Positions 20,585 through 32,370 are shown, numbered from the stretch's first letter. The stretch is DNA of 49,268 nucleotides from Reticulitermes lucifugus (GCA_026260175.1 JAKCWW010000634.1:50334-99601), one strand, 5' to 3'. The notes: generated from the sequence alone by a model not told the origin. A program made the numbers and translations.

Positions 20585-22225
20585 GGTGTCCAGAATATTA
20601 CTTCATGAAGAGAGAAGTGTTGCCTTTCTCACTGACCCCATTTCGGCCAAAATGCAACATATCCCTCCATTCTACACAAAGCAAACTTATATCAAGCACG
20701 GTATTTTTCAATTTTTCCTTTCTAGGTCACCTTTTAACACTATAAAATATTTTCGGAGAAATAAATCATTAAGGCTGGAAGAGGGTTCTTCAGATTTTGA
20801 CCAGAGGACAATACTGACGGATAATATGCTCACATTTGTTTTAGACTGGGTGGAGAAATTTATGGGCTTCTGTGAAAATATACTGCAGAATTTCGGTCTC
20901 TAAAATTGATGAGTTAGTGTATGGATGAAAGCAGAACACAATTATAACGGTCTTATTGCCATAGGTGTGTTACATCTTGTATCAGTCCCTCTTATGTAAA
21001 TACGTAATTATGTCTATACTCTTGCAACATATGTTGTGTTCTTCTGCTAGAACTTCTCTTAAACCGCGCTTTGCTGTGTCTACCTCTTACAGGCTTCAAT
21101 AGAAAAAACACCAGACACGCAATAAAAGAGCTTTTTTCGGTAGGTTAAATTACCGGTTAGGTAGTTTTCCAGTATTTTTATTCATTAGGTGTTTATTTTA
21201 TTTGTTTGTAAATTGTTTGCAACAGTTTTGATGAAGTGATTATTTACGTGCTTAGTAATTTGTTTGGATTAGATATATTCTTTGCCCTTTGGTTTCGTGA
21301 ATTATTATGGGGGTTATTTGTGTTTTGTTTCGTTATTTTTTTTAATTTTTTGGTTAGTTGATTATTCAATTGTTAATATCCTACTTATTTCTTTGCTTGC
21401 TTAGTTTTTTAGTCAAAAGATCAATTTTTTCTTACGTATCTAGATACTTCTTTAACTGTCTATGCTCCTATTCGAGGCAAGGAAATCAAATATGCATTTT
21501 TGTTTCCTTTAGCAATATATGGCTGTGTAACTCTGAAATCAATTCAGAAGCTTCTCTTCCATGTAATCATCAAATGGACAGGGCTCCTTCAATTTCTGAA
21601 CTCAGAGAATAAGCCGTCTCTTTTGTAGTCCTTTATGGCAGTGTAGCAGCACAGCAAAACTCATCTTTTGCTATTTTATTATTTCTCATCTCTATTCTTC
21701 CCTTGGACGGATCATTATTAGTCTTATGCATAATAACAAGCAACTCTTATGTTAGCAATACACAGAGCCTTGCTCGTCGTGACTAGGATATCATAATGCA
21801 ACAGTGACTTAAGGTGCATTTAACGCCAGGATCTCGCCCTGGACTAGATATTGCACTAGCCTGATCCGTACCTAAAATTGAAAGCTTCTGTAACATCGAT
21901 CTCAACATTATCCTATCACTTCGGTTTCTATGGTCATGCAACCTCCTTAAAATAAGTTTTTCGACAATATGCTATACACCTTCTTGCCCAATTTATCAAA
22001 GCTCCCAGTCAAGTCCATCGAAAATATTCTTTGCTAATTCACTGGTGTCTACCACTACGTAAAATGGTATAAGCCAAGCAGTTTCTTATTAAATATTACT
22101 CTTTTTTCTTAACTTACTAGAGCCCTTATTTCCTTCCGTGCAAATATTTTTCTGTGGTTAAGTTTCAATGCATTTATAGCTTACATAAAAGGCAAGAGAT
22201 TTTTCTTTTCTGAATGGTCAACTCT
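20585..22225. other. No recognisable feature
   Basis: A 108-codon plus frame (20577-20903) begins in the LINE-A tail and has no recognisable domain. AT-rich beyond. Nothing else seen. Confidence 0.5.
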
Positions 22226-22440
22226 TGGAAAGGGGCCCAACCGGCATCCCATTAAATAGACACCGGGGATCATTTCCGCGGGAGTAAAGCAGACGGTGTG
22301 TGAGGCAGATCATTTACCTTCAATCAGTGCAGAGGTTAAGAACATGTGGAGCTATAACACCACTCCACCTATAAGTTTTCCTGGCGTGTACAGAAATAAC
22401 TTTACCTTTATAACATATTTTTCATCAAAACCTACAAATT
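22226..22440 (+). repeat. Dispersed repeat D, first copy
   Basis: The translation includes ADHLPSISAEVKNMWSYNTT then PPISFPGVYRN and NFTFITYF. This pattern (GxKADH-PSSAEVK-SY-STPP-NFTFTF) is a repeat-derived peptide I remember from many arthropod genomes, usually annotated as hypothetical protein. A more diverged copy lies at 43.8 kb. The element type is unknown to me. Confidence 0.6.
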
Positions 22441-23604
22441 GTAATAAATGTTTTATGACTATATTGGTCTTTATTTTCTGGAAAGCGTGTGTGAAGCATT
22501 TCCAAAAGTAACACAAAGATATATGTCATGTAACGTCATGCCGCATAAGAAGGATAGTAGAGGCAGCTTTTTTCTGTGCTACTGAGCCTAGACCAAATAT
22601 AGACAACCTCTCCCTTCCTGCCATTCCTATCTTATTATTCACTGGCTACTGGAGGCTTTTTCGCAAAGGTAAAGTGACAGACCCGTGAAGATAATTGCTC
22701 GTATCTGTCTAGTTTCGAGGTTTGCCTAGCATGAAGTATTACCCTACGATCACTACATGCTGTAACGTTGTGGTATTTAGGCACAGATGCAAAGGTGCCT
22801 GTTTCGTAAGACAAGTAACTTTTGATCATTCGCCTAAATATCTTAAAGATTCGTATATAAACATATTACTATTTTAATAAGAAACGAAATAACTGAGTGA
22901 CAGGTTTGAAGATCGAAATAATATGAGACTTAAGCCAGTGTTCCACACACACTCTAGCAGCAGAAAGATGTTGTAGCAGCAGCAGCACTAATTAAAATAT
23001 ATGCCGAGACAATGAGGAACGACAGAAATCCATCAGTCTTTGGGAAAAGCCTAAAATTTCTGCTCACTCCCCTTTGCTCCCTCCTCCTTGCATCTCCTTT
23101 CGTATCTTCCTTTTCTCTTCCATCATCATGCTTTTATTTAACATCAACCCTTTTCCGTTGAAATGTATACTTCAAAGAATAAGGGGTGTAAGGAACAGCC
23201 TTTCATTATACTATGAAGTTTTATTCCTTGATACTTGTCTAATAAAATTGTGAAATCTTGCATTAAATTTCAACTATTAATATATCGCAGTGTGCTGTAT
23301 GTTGTCCTACAACTTGTATTCACTAGAATTCTCTATAAAGTGATGTCACAGGTTGTTTCCTAAGTCATCGCATAATAACGACAGGTTTCTTGATAAAGCA
23401 TGTTCAGAGGCAGATTTCTTCTACGTGACTTTTATAAGAAAAATATTGATAATATTTAGATATATGTCTATGGTAACATAACGTTCTAGTCGTATGGCAG
23501 ATTTTCAGTCAATTTTTAGAGGTGAAGTTTAGGCAATTTTCAAAAGTATCCTTTTGGTACATTATATTTTAAGTGAAATAATGTTCACCATTAGATATAA
23601 GCAA
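22441..23604. other. No recognisable feature
   Basis: AT-rich. An imperfect GCAGCA cluster lies at 22962-22988. The end of the interval (23500-23604) may hold further decayed units of the adjacent minisatellite. Confidence 0.5.
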
Positions 23605-23860
23605 AGAAATTTTCAGTAGTTGATTCTGGTAAAGGGATATTCGGAAGTAGACTTGATCATTTAAATAAATATTCCGAAAAGGACTTTTGATAAAGCAACA
23701 TTTAATATTATGTATATGAGATGGTAATATTAGAAAGTGATCTTTGGTAAAGCGTTATTCGTTAGTAGATCTTAGATAAACTATTTTATGGAAGTAGATC
23801 TTTGGTAAAGTAATTTCTCGAAGTAGATCTTTGGTATAATAATGTTCGGAAGTATATTAT
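23605..23860. repeat. Decayed minisatellite, unit about 30 bp
   Basis: At least seven units follow TTCGGAAGTAGATCTTTGGT then AAAGTAATA. The clearest are the consecutive units at about 23725-23850. Earlier units are more diverged or longer. It is unrelated to the 60-bp array at 10.6 kb. Confidence 0.75.
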
Positions 23861-24170
23861 TTTTGTTTTATAAAGCGTTTGTTGAGCCAGTGACAAAGTA
23901 CCGCAAAGAGATATGAACATGAAACCATGAAAATAAAATGAAACTAGAAATGTCTTAAGTGAATGAAAGTGTAAAACAATTTAGCTCTTTATGTACATCA
24001 GACAAAAGCAGAACTGAAGAAGACGGAAAGTTTAGGCTTTGCAGTATTTGTAAAGAGTAAGCCGTCCATATAAATTCAGCGCCCTTTTCTTCTTCAAATA
24101 ACACATGACACAGTTTGAAAAGTAAGGAGTCTTAGCTTTAGACTTGAGTTGCTCTTCATCTTTCCCACAG

Positions 24171-24239
24171 CTGCGCCCGTCCTTATGCCAAGCAACTGTA
24201 TCGGTTCCATTGGCATCCCTGCTGCACTTGTTCGCTCAG
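24171..24239 (+). other. Candidate internal exon, 69 bp
   Basis: The block lies between CTCTTCATCTTTCCCACAG (acceptor, AG at 24169-24170) and CAG|GTACTC (donor at 24240). It is about 57% GC in an otherwise AT-rich neighbourhood, its length is a multiple of three, and all three plus frames are open. Frame 1 reads LRPSLCQATVSVPLASLLHL and frame 3 reads APVLMPSNCIGSIGIPAALV. No homologue is recognised. Chance is possible because the donor is only moderate. Confidence 0.25.
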
Positions 24240-24412
24240 GTACTCGATATTTCTCTCGCACTATGCTTAAGAATTTCTGTCTTTTGGAAGAGGAAATGAG
24301 ATCATATGTACAAATTTTTTAAGACAGTTTTCGATTATATATGTACGAAGAGTAAGGAAGGAGAATACGACGAAAACATTATAACACCGGTAGAATATTA
24401 TGCTCTGAAGAA

Positions 24413-24460
24413 GGAGGCAAGACTTTACTCCGAAACGCTGGTATTTACCAACCTATCAAG
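24413..24460 (+). repeat. GAAACGTTGGTA-family core copy
   Basis: TCTGAAGAAGGAGGCAAGAC followed by TTTACTCCGAAACGCTGGTA and TTTACCAACC fits the dispersed-family pattern. It lies immediately beside a SINE-A copy. Confidence 0.65.
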
Positions 24461-24476
24461 AGTCACAGTTCAAATA

Positions 24477-24734
24477 TTTTTTTCAGTGACACATCAGCCC
24501 CTAGTGGGCCAGAGACTCCTCATTATGGAGGCTTCACGATCACACTCCAAATACACGACGCTCGGTAGAACTCCTCTGGACGAGTGATCAGCCCGACGCA
24601 GAGACCTCTACCTGACAACACACAATACTCACAAGAGGCAGACGTCCATGCCCTTGGCGGGATTCGAACCCACAATCCCAGTAAGCGAACAGCCGCAAAC
24701 CCACCTCTTAGACAGAGTGGCCACTAGGATCGGC
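24477..24734 (-). mobile_element. SINE-A, second copy
   Basis: On the minus strand it runs from GCCGATCCTAGTGGCCACTC at the right, through a B box GGGTTCGAATCCCGCC (24657-24672), to a body ending near 24484 in seven T (poly-A on the minus strand). It has no internal gap and gives the full middle part that is missing at 19.5 kb. Possible target duplication is degraded (GTTCAAATA left, CTCAAAATA right). The first four bases of the tRNA-like 5' end are kept in all three copies. Confidence 0.88.
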
Positions 24735-26384
24735 CGTCTCAAAATAAACATCTTTTATTTCAGATTTTTCCAGAATTATATTAATTAGGTTAATAATTCA
24801 AAATTTTGTTGGGAATGTTTTGAGAAGCAGACAACTCCGTACGTAGAAAGACAATGTGAAGATTAATTTTAGGAAGATGGGGTGTGGATGAAAGTGACTC
24901 TAAGCTGTGCCAAGTGGAGAGCCTTTTTTAAGCAGTGCTGAAGCATCCTGCTCTGCTATCAGGGAAAAAATCAGTCTGAGAAGTAACTGATCCTTGAAGG
25001 TATAAAAAATAATTATCCTCATTTGTAAGATCCGTACGTGGAATTAGTAAACAATTTTTAAAGTAAATTATCTCTCTTCCTGTAGTTGTTTGGTTACTTT
25101 ATTAGCCACTCTGAGGCAAATACTTTATTGAGCCTATTATATCTGCTAGTCCTTCACTCGCTATTTCGCCCACGTAGCCTGATCTCTCTATACCGTATTA
25201 TAAAATAAAGTTGTGCTTGTTTAAACCATAATTTTAAATTAAAATGCCTGCTGTGAGTTACCGGGTTACGTTAGGTTCTTAAAGTTGTGTCTGTTGCCAT
25301 TTTCCTTTCTACCGCCCATAATTAGTAATTTGGAAAATTTGTTTGGGTCAATTGTGGATCACAGGACAATATATAGTCGTGTATTTACACTGACCCTCTA
25401 TAAAAATGTACTTTTTCAAGACATGGCCAGTGAGAAAGCAGACTCTTAAAATATTTGACAATGGTGACCGTGAAAAATGGCAAGGGTGTAGCCCTTCTTT
25501 GTTGTAGGTATGGTGTTGCCTACTTGGCACAACCGGTTGTGTCCAAGGGGTAGCCTATTGAGAGAAAACCAAGGGTTTATTTTGGGACCTGGTTATGGGC
25601 TAATGCTTCCGTGACACCGAATTGTTTGTTACAGGAAATGAATGCGGTTTATTGTCAAATACTCTTCCTTCACCCTTGTCAGTCGAGGTGGAGTAACTTA
25701 TTCTAAAAAGAATCCCTGCACTACAAAGCCCTTGAATTTCTTTATCAAATATAATCTTAATGCACTAGGTAACCTCATGGCAAAAAGTAATCATAGAGTA
25801 CTTGGTAAGAGGGTTCAAATTTGGATCACTTAACCCGTCTAAAAAAATCCACATTTCTCCAAAATCCAGGTTGTAATTGCGCCACACCAACTTATTTACC
25901 TCCAAATATTACACAAGGAGTTTAGATTTTTTTTGTTTTATATGTAATGCATATGCAAGTTATCGATAATCTTTAAATTAACTACTCGATATTTAGACAA
26001 AACTCTAAATGAGCGTCAGAAAATGTCAATGAATGAATTTACAGAATTTTTCAATTGTTGGCCGCGATTTTTGCTCGTAACAAACAAGAAAACCTGTTGC
26101 TCTGTTGAGACCGGCAGAGTAAGTCAGTCGTTCAAGAATTAGTTTGCATCCCATACGTGTTTAATTAAATTCAGCTGATATTCTTAGATCCTTTTTCTTT
26201 AGTATCTGCTTTAAAATTACTCTTTTGTCTTCGTGTTTGTGTTCCAGATTTCCTGTATTCAGGTTCATAATAAAAATTCTTAGACTTCTGTCATTTCGTA
26301 ATGGCTGCTACATGTTATGCATGTCATCTCTAAAATGAAAGACCCTAAATTATTACATGCTTGCTGTTATTACAGACTAGGCAT
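24735..26384. other. Mostly featureless; one perfect dyad
   Basis: AT-rich. The 14-bp perfect palindrome CACAACCGGTTGTG lies at 25528-25541 and is extended by CTTGG / CCAAG with one base of slip. No gene recognised. Confidence 0.55.
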
Positions 26385-26655
26385 AAAGTTAAAGGTCACC
26401 CCCTGACATGCATATGCAGTCACAGAGAGGAGATGGAGGTACAGAACCTGCCCATTCAAAACCCGGCACTGGAAGAGGGTAGTGGTCAGAAATAAATTCC
26501 GGCCGCTTTGCCTTTTCTAGACCCAAGACAATTTCTACAGGAGGCTGGGTGGGCCTATGGGCCTGTCTGGAAGAAAGGAAAACCTCACCGCAACGGAATT
26601 CGATCCCCGGGCTCTCCCACCTGTAGCGAATCGGGCTGGCATAAAGCCTTTTGAA
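26385..26655 (-). repeat. SINE-C, longest copy
   Basis: On the plus strand the blocks are AAAGTTAAAGGTCACCCCCT, CCGGCACTGGAAGAG, CCGGCCGCTTTGCC, ACAGGAGGCTGGGTGGGCCT, GGAAGAAAGGAAAACCTCAC, and CGGAATTCGATCCCCGGGCT. Read on the minus strand the last block is a B-box-like GGGGATCGAATTCCG, so the tRNA-derived 5' head is at the right. It shares block order with 4381-4590. The match to a dispersed arthropod SINE is from memory. Confidence 0.65.
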
Positions 26656-26767
26656 ATGAAACAGAACAATTGTGAAAAGTGTACTTGTTTAAAAATATCT
26701 GCCTTCATTTTCTTGAAAACTTCCTGGATGACAACTACAATTATAATAAAATGCAAAAATTGACATG

Positions 26768-26800
<33 letters not shown>
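26768..26800. repeat. (ATA)n microsatellite
   Basis: A pure ATA/AAT trinucleotide run of about 33 bases. Confidence 0.97.
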
Positions 26801-27404
26801 GTTATTATTTTTACACAATGCTGCTTCTAGAGGAACTTTTTCAACGAAGGTACGAACTCGAATACAGACTCAAACATAAATTGAAATAGCTTAATCATTT
26901 GAGGAAATTCGTAACTACTTCGTAACGTACACAAAGAAGAAAGAGCAAACCGTGGTATATATACTGTGTGCAAGAAGACGGAAGTTACGCGTTGTGTCAC
27001 TTTCAATACTCCATGTTACTTTGTCTTTCCCAGGTGCGAACATACTCTGTTCTCATCGACCTCAACATGCATACGTTCTACCGCATACCGTTCTACATAC
27101 CGTTCTACGTATTTCACACACACCAGAAAAATAATAAAATTACGCAACCGAATGTTTCATCTTTGGATTTACAGATAGGACAAGAAAGAGATTATTGAAG
27201 TGAATGCTGACAAGCTGTTGGCTCTTTCAATTTTTTCTCACTCCTTTTTAAGCGACACTAGGTAGCCTGTCTTAGACTTCGAATGTTTATCACATCCCAT
27301 AGAAAGTTTTAATTTAAGTTTAATTACCATCAAATCAAAACAATTAATATTGTAGTTCATTTCCTATTGGTATTAAAAATTAAGGACGTAGCCCTATTTT
27401 TTTT
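26801..27404. other. No recognisable feature
   Basis: Three overlapping chance frames of 60-76 codons lie in all three plus phases at 26952-27198 with no motif. A short repeat of TACCGTTCTAC occurs three times at 27078-27108. Confidence 0.55.
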
Positions 27405-27570
27405 ACTGAACGTCGCAGTCAAATTGCTAGGTTTCTGCCGCGTAATTAGGAAGCCCCAGGTTTGAATCTTGGAGCGAAAAGTGATTTTTGTAGCTTTCCT
27501 CATTTCCTCGAGTTAAATGCCATAAGAGTACATCAAATTGGCCACAACAACTTTCTCCACATGCTTTTCA
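27405..27570 (+). repeat. tRNA-derived SINE-like element
   Basis: CCCAGGTTTGAATCTTGG (27447-27464) fits a B box. A decayed A-box region lies about 40 bases upstream. The body (CTCGAGTTAAATGCCATAAG, then AGTACATCAAATTGGCCACA) matches a SINE tail pattern I remember from insects. No second copy in the window. Confidence 0.5.
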
Positions 27571-28523
27571 AACTGTTATTTATTAATCTTTCAGTCATTC
27601 TACGTCATATAGCCTAGATTACTAGCAACCTGACTGAATGCTAAAAACCAAGGGCTACAGTTTCATGTTATCAAAACTCACACATTCATAATATTATGAA
27701 TAGCGTAAATTGGTTTTCCTTATTAATTTTATTGGTTTAATTATCAATATACTCAATTTATCCTTATTCAGTTTGTCAGTTGCAGATTAACTTAGCCTCA
27801 AACTTAAACGTAAATTTTGCAGTAGCTTTCCTCCTTTCAGTTCGTTGGTTAAGAAAAATGAGAGAGGTCACTTCCATTGCCAAACAAAATAAAAAAGAAG
27901 TAAATATTAGATTGTGAATTACGCTGAACTTGTTCAGTAAACATTCATATAGTGTGTAATTCAGGCATAATTACAGTCGTTCGCATTCCATAAAAACACC
28001 GAATTTATTGACACCTAAATAACTGAGAAGATAAAAGTATGTTCAAGAAAGATTAAATGAAAGAATAAAAAATCTCTACTTGATACATAAGAATGAAATA
28101 ACGTTACGTCAATTAGTAGCCCAGTTTAAAGTGTAAGGAAGAAGTCCAGAGCGGCCAATGAAGAAAACGGTCTGTGAAGCCGGAATAAGCTTACGTACAT
28201 GATCAGTAAATTACTAGTCATGGTGGATAAATATTAGCTTCCTCGTGGACGGAGATTTTTATTGATGTCGCGATATTCTGAATGTAGGCGCACAACACAG
28301 GCAAGTCTTGACTTTGAGACTTGAGTCTTTCTTACTTACAACTTGTAATAAGAAATTGTGTTATATTTTAATTAGAAGTTTGCGGAAGTTTTAGGAGGAA
28401 TGAACATGGAAGGGACATAAATTAAAGCGTTTTTGCATGTGAAGACGTTGATTGTGAAGAATGGAATATTATCCGAAGGAAGTGTGTGTGCGAGAAGACT
28501 CTTTGCACATAATCAGTGCAGGG
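27571..28523. other. No recognisable feature
   Basis: AT-rich. Nothing seen. Confidence 0.6.
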
Positions 28524-28549
28524 ATTATTATTATTATTATTATTATTAC
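28524..28549. repeat. (ATT)n microsatellite
   Basis: An ATT trinucleotide run of about 26 bases. Confidence 0.95.
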
Positions 28550-30038
28550 TCAAGATTTGGACGACTGAGTGAGGTTTTGTCACGGAGCAGGTTAGTGCAG
28601 CAGTAGTCATCTCTGCCAGGTGGGCCGTTCCGTTGTTTTAAAGAAAATACAGAAAACTTTAGGGGATTGAAGGAGGTTTGGCGGCAGTAAAGGTATATAT
28701 TCTCCGTCACCGCACTTTACTTTGCCAATTTGGTTTCGGTATCAAAAGTCTTTTTCATATAAACTGCTACATTGCAGCCCTATCATGCCCAAGCAGCATA
28801 AAATTACAAAAGCTTCCAAGCTTCATAATCTACGTATCTCAGCTGTTTAGACGAGCCATCACCAGGACTGTAGGTGTGTACAAAATATCATACACAGGTG
28901 CCGAACTTAATGTGTAAAGGATGGAAATCTGGGTTCTTTCTCCAACTGTAATTATATAATTTTATTATGTGTAAAGATTCTATATGTGTTGCATGCATAT
29001 TACGTTAATGTTAATTGATACATTACAAGGGTCATATTTAGACTAGTATATAGATAGATTCTGAGGTCAAAATTTTACTATATACAATCATTCTACAGGG
29101 CAAGAATTGCATGGCCCTGCATCCTATGTCTTGTCATTTGGCGATACAGAGTTGTACTCTTCTCGCAAAAAGAATCGATTATAAAATGACGAGCATTCTA
29201 ATGTGTATACGCAACTGCAACAAGTGTATAGATGAAACTGTGCAATTTAAGACGTGTAAAATTTCTTCACATACCTGTTGGATGTGCTGAGTCGCTACAC
29301 AGTTCATGGATGCAATAAATAAGACTAAAAATGGTAAATTTCGGGAACATAAAATATAAAATTCTTAAACATATCTATAGAACGTGTACAGAACGAAGAA
29401 GAGAAGTAGTAGCTAAATAAATTAAACCGGAGCTTCGGAACTAAGGATCAGTTTCATGCAGAATGTAAACAGTCTTCCTACTAGCTCCGTGAAGCAAACA
29501 GGAACCTTGAACTGGCGCTCGTTAAGGAATGTGGCGGTCTAGAAGTGTCTAGTCCTCAGCTGGCGATTCTCGGCTCTACGAAAGTGAGCAAGAGAGAGAT
29601 AGATACTGTGTTTATATGTTGACAGGAATCTCTGATATGAGAGTGCCACTGTGCTCTGACTGTCTGTCAATGCACCTCACGTTTTACTGCAAAAGAGGGA
29701 AAGTCAACTTCAGCTGCGAAACAAACCAAATATGAATTACTTATTAAAAATATTTTACGGACCGAGATACCCCAATAATTATGACGTAACTAAGAAACGG
29801 ACGACTGGAAAGTTGGAGATTTTTTTTGGTGCGGGAGGAATCTTCTTCGCCACCGCGTCCAGGCCGGTTTACGGCCCACGCAGGACCCCATCAAATATTC
29901 ATATTGAGTTATTTTCAAGGGGGAGAAACGGTCGGAGCGTTACGATAACCGGTCACCTAAATCCAGTGCTGAGGGCTAAAAATAATGACGTTATATGTCC
30001 ATAGCGTTTTATATTTTTCATTCAGTTCATTGTCGATA
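28550..30038. other. No recognisable feature
   Basis: AT-rich with a CpG-containing block at 29820-29960 inside a 90-codon plus frame (29732-30004) without recognised motifs. TGAGGTCAAAATTTTAC at 29061-29077 resembles one terminus of the 4.6-kb palindrome, flanked by GTATATAG / CTATATAC, but the match is short. Confidence 0.5.
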
Positions 30039-30153
30039 ATCAAATCACAAGATTCAGTCCAACAAAATGCACTATATTTTTTTCAAATATTTTCTATTAC
30101 AATATCTGGGAAAAGTATAGTGCATTTTGTTGGACTGAGTGTTGTGATGTGAT
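30039..30153. repeat. Hairpin with 38-bp arms
   Basis: TCAGTCCAACAAAATGCACT-ATA (30054-30076) is the exact reverse complement of 30116-30138. Pairing continues outward with a few mismatches to about 30039 and 30153. The 39-base loop is AT-rich. It could be a short palindromic MITE or a pre-miRNA-like hairpin. No second copy in the window. Confidence 0.92.
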
Positions 30154-31060
30154 GTCCATAGCACTTGCCTTCTCGCGGCCTTGTACTTAATTAAGCACAG
30201 GGACAAGTTCAAATTAATTGTTTCTTCTTCAGCTGTTACGGATTATCTTGTATAATCTGTTGAGGTTTAGAATTAATTTTATAACAGCGGAAGGTTCAGG
30301 CAACTTAAAGGGCCCATTTGACTTCAACGAGTGGCCTTAACTTACACACGACAGTACAACTGAGGGAGACACATATATTAACACTCCAGAAGGAATTCGA
30401 ACGCAAAATACCGATTTTTGAGCTGTCCAAAGTAGCAGGCAGTAGGCTGTGACAGAAACGTTTATGCGTCTACCTACTTCAAAGTGTGCTTTTAATTCGT
30501 TTCTACAATTAATTAATTTTTCTTCTGTTGCGCTTACGTTCTGTCAATGCTTACAAACCTCTATTTTCAAGTGAAGTATAATTGTTCTCAAAATTGTACT
30601 AAGCCTGTGAGTAGGTTTATTTAATGATACAGAATGTAGTGAACAGAGGCTTTGAATTATAGACGTTTTTATATATCCGAAGCAAAAGTGTGTTCATACG
30701 AACAACATATTTACAATATTTTCCATTGAGTAATTACCGAATTAAATAATTAAACATGTACCTCACTGACCAATCAATTCACTGTCACTAAATTCAAGAA
30801 AGAATGTCTTACTTCAATTGCTGATAATAAGATTTAATTTGGCACTTGTTTGCAGGAAGGCCTTGTTTGATACGTATTTTCGGCAAGTTGAATTCTTTTC
30901 ACCTCAAAGAAAAGATTTTATAAAAATCCCCCTTTACTACAATCCTTCAATTTATTTTATACTTTTCTGAATTTTCTTCTTCCACTGAGTATTTGCAAAC
31001 AAAGTGCTGCGTGTACTTTGTTTCCTCCTCGAGCTGTCACAGTGCTCTCTTGCAGAATTC
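30154..31060. other. Possible decayed tRNA-like block, otherwise featureless
   Basis: GGGACAAGTTCAAATTAAT near 30200 and, on the minus strand, GCGTTCGAATTCCTTCTGG near 30390 look like decayed B boxes, but no convincing A boxes accompany them. The rest is AT-rich. Confidence 0.3.
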
Positions 31061-31063
31061 TGA

Positions 31064-31145
31064 TCAGTCAGTCACTAAGTGAGGGTCACGCTAAGAAGAG
31101 ACGCGACGCTACGCGACGCGCTAGTGGCGAACAACGTCGCGAGGG
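31064..31145. other. CpG cluster beside TCAGTCAGTC
   Basis: About eleven CpGs fall within 31101-31143 (GACGCGACGCTACGCGACGC, CGTCGCGAGG), far above the surroundings. TCAGT, the arthropod initiator core, occurs twice at 31064-31072, some 35 bp upstream. No TATA box and no downstream gene are visible, so promoter function is only a possibility. Confidence 0.5.
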
Positions 31146-32128
31146 AGGGGAAAGAAAAGCGTCCCCCTACCAACAAGTACACAGTAGTAGAGAAGATGAC
31201 TTAAAATGGTGGATGCAATGTGGAATACATTGTTTGGTAACAGAACGAAGTACAGGAACTGTGAAACTCAAGTTTCCTTGTGTTAGAATGGAATGTGTTG
31301 GGACGTAGATTAGGAAATGTAATTGTATTGCAATTTGTGCATTAGATTTGGGCTCAGACCAAATTTTCATAATGTACCCCCAAAATTTGAATTTCCTGAC
31401 CGATTTATTTTGTGAATTTTTCTCAGTATTTCCAGACAAATTCCGCGACGGTAACTAGCAAAGCAATCGACCTAAAATTAAATATATATTATGTTTTAAA
31501 ATGGCATAACCATTTCTTATGTTACTTGATACACCACTGTGAAACGTAGTGGTTTAGCAGCAAAATATGAAGCCTTGTTTCTGTCAGAAGGCGAATGTTG
31601 TTTTTCGTCTGAGGACTCCATATTCTGATTGAATTTTGGCCTAGTCCATAGAGACAAATACCGAGACACGCCACAAGAGATTTCATCCAAACCTCCCAAA
31701 ATATTATACTTTCAATCATCGCTATATTATGTGTGTCTGTGACGACCTACGCGTTATTTAATGATGCTGTAATTATTTAAGATTTTATAGTGTCGGCGAT
31801 ATATGAATGAATGACTATTGAGAATTGGTAAAATGATATTGAAGCGAAAGTCGAAGTACACGAGAATAACCCCATCTCAGGTACTAGACCACCACAATCC
31901 TCGCATGGAATGGCCTAGACTGGAATCTGGGCATCGGCGTGGAGAGGCCAGCGACTACCCGCCGGAGTGGGACGGCCAAAGATGGCTTGTTACATTAAGA
32001 AGAATCGCACAACGAAGACTCAGTTAACCAAGTGTCGTATAGTCGCATACGTTAAATTTTCCGGCGGTTTAAGTTCTGTTTAAATAAAATATCCAACGAG
32101 TGAATAACAAATGTAGTAAATAGCGAGT
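31146..32128. other. No recognisable gene; GC-richer block
   Basis: Bases 31862-31990 are GC-richer and lie in a 69-codon plus frame (31818-32027) that includes YPPEWDGQRWL, without a recognised family. A short ATGAATGAATGA run lies near 31803. The rest is AT-rich. Confidence 0.45.
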
Positions 32129-32165
32129 CAACAAACAAACAAACAAACAAACAAACAAAAAAAAA
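32129..32165. repeat. (CAAA)n microsatellite
   Basis: About eight CAAA units followed by an A run. Confidence 0.95.
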
Positions 32166-32370
32166 GCAAACACAAATTATCGGCTTTTCATGGAGAAGAG
32201 TGTTCAAAACACGTTCGTGTCTGCTGTGATATTATGTAGTTTGGGGGTGAATGCTAACACTTCAGGGTAACATAATGGCCAGATTTCTGGGTAGAAATTA
32301 AACTGAAAATAATTTCCTCCAAAACCTTATACCGTTAAGCTGGATGCAGCAGTTTGTTCCTAAATGTTGA

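Noticed and set aside
20577..20903. 108-codon plus-strand frame
   Set aside because: Its start lies in the GAAT tail of a LINE-A copy and the remainder shows no recognisable family.
31818..32027. GC-richer frame with YPPEWDGQRWL
   Set aside because: Considered a reverse transcriptase tail, but the order of residues does not fit either LINE family here and I recognise no other.
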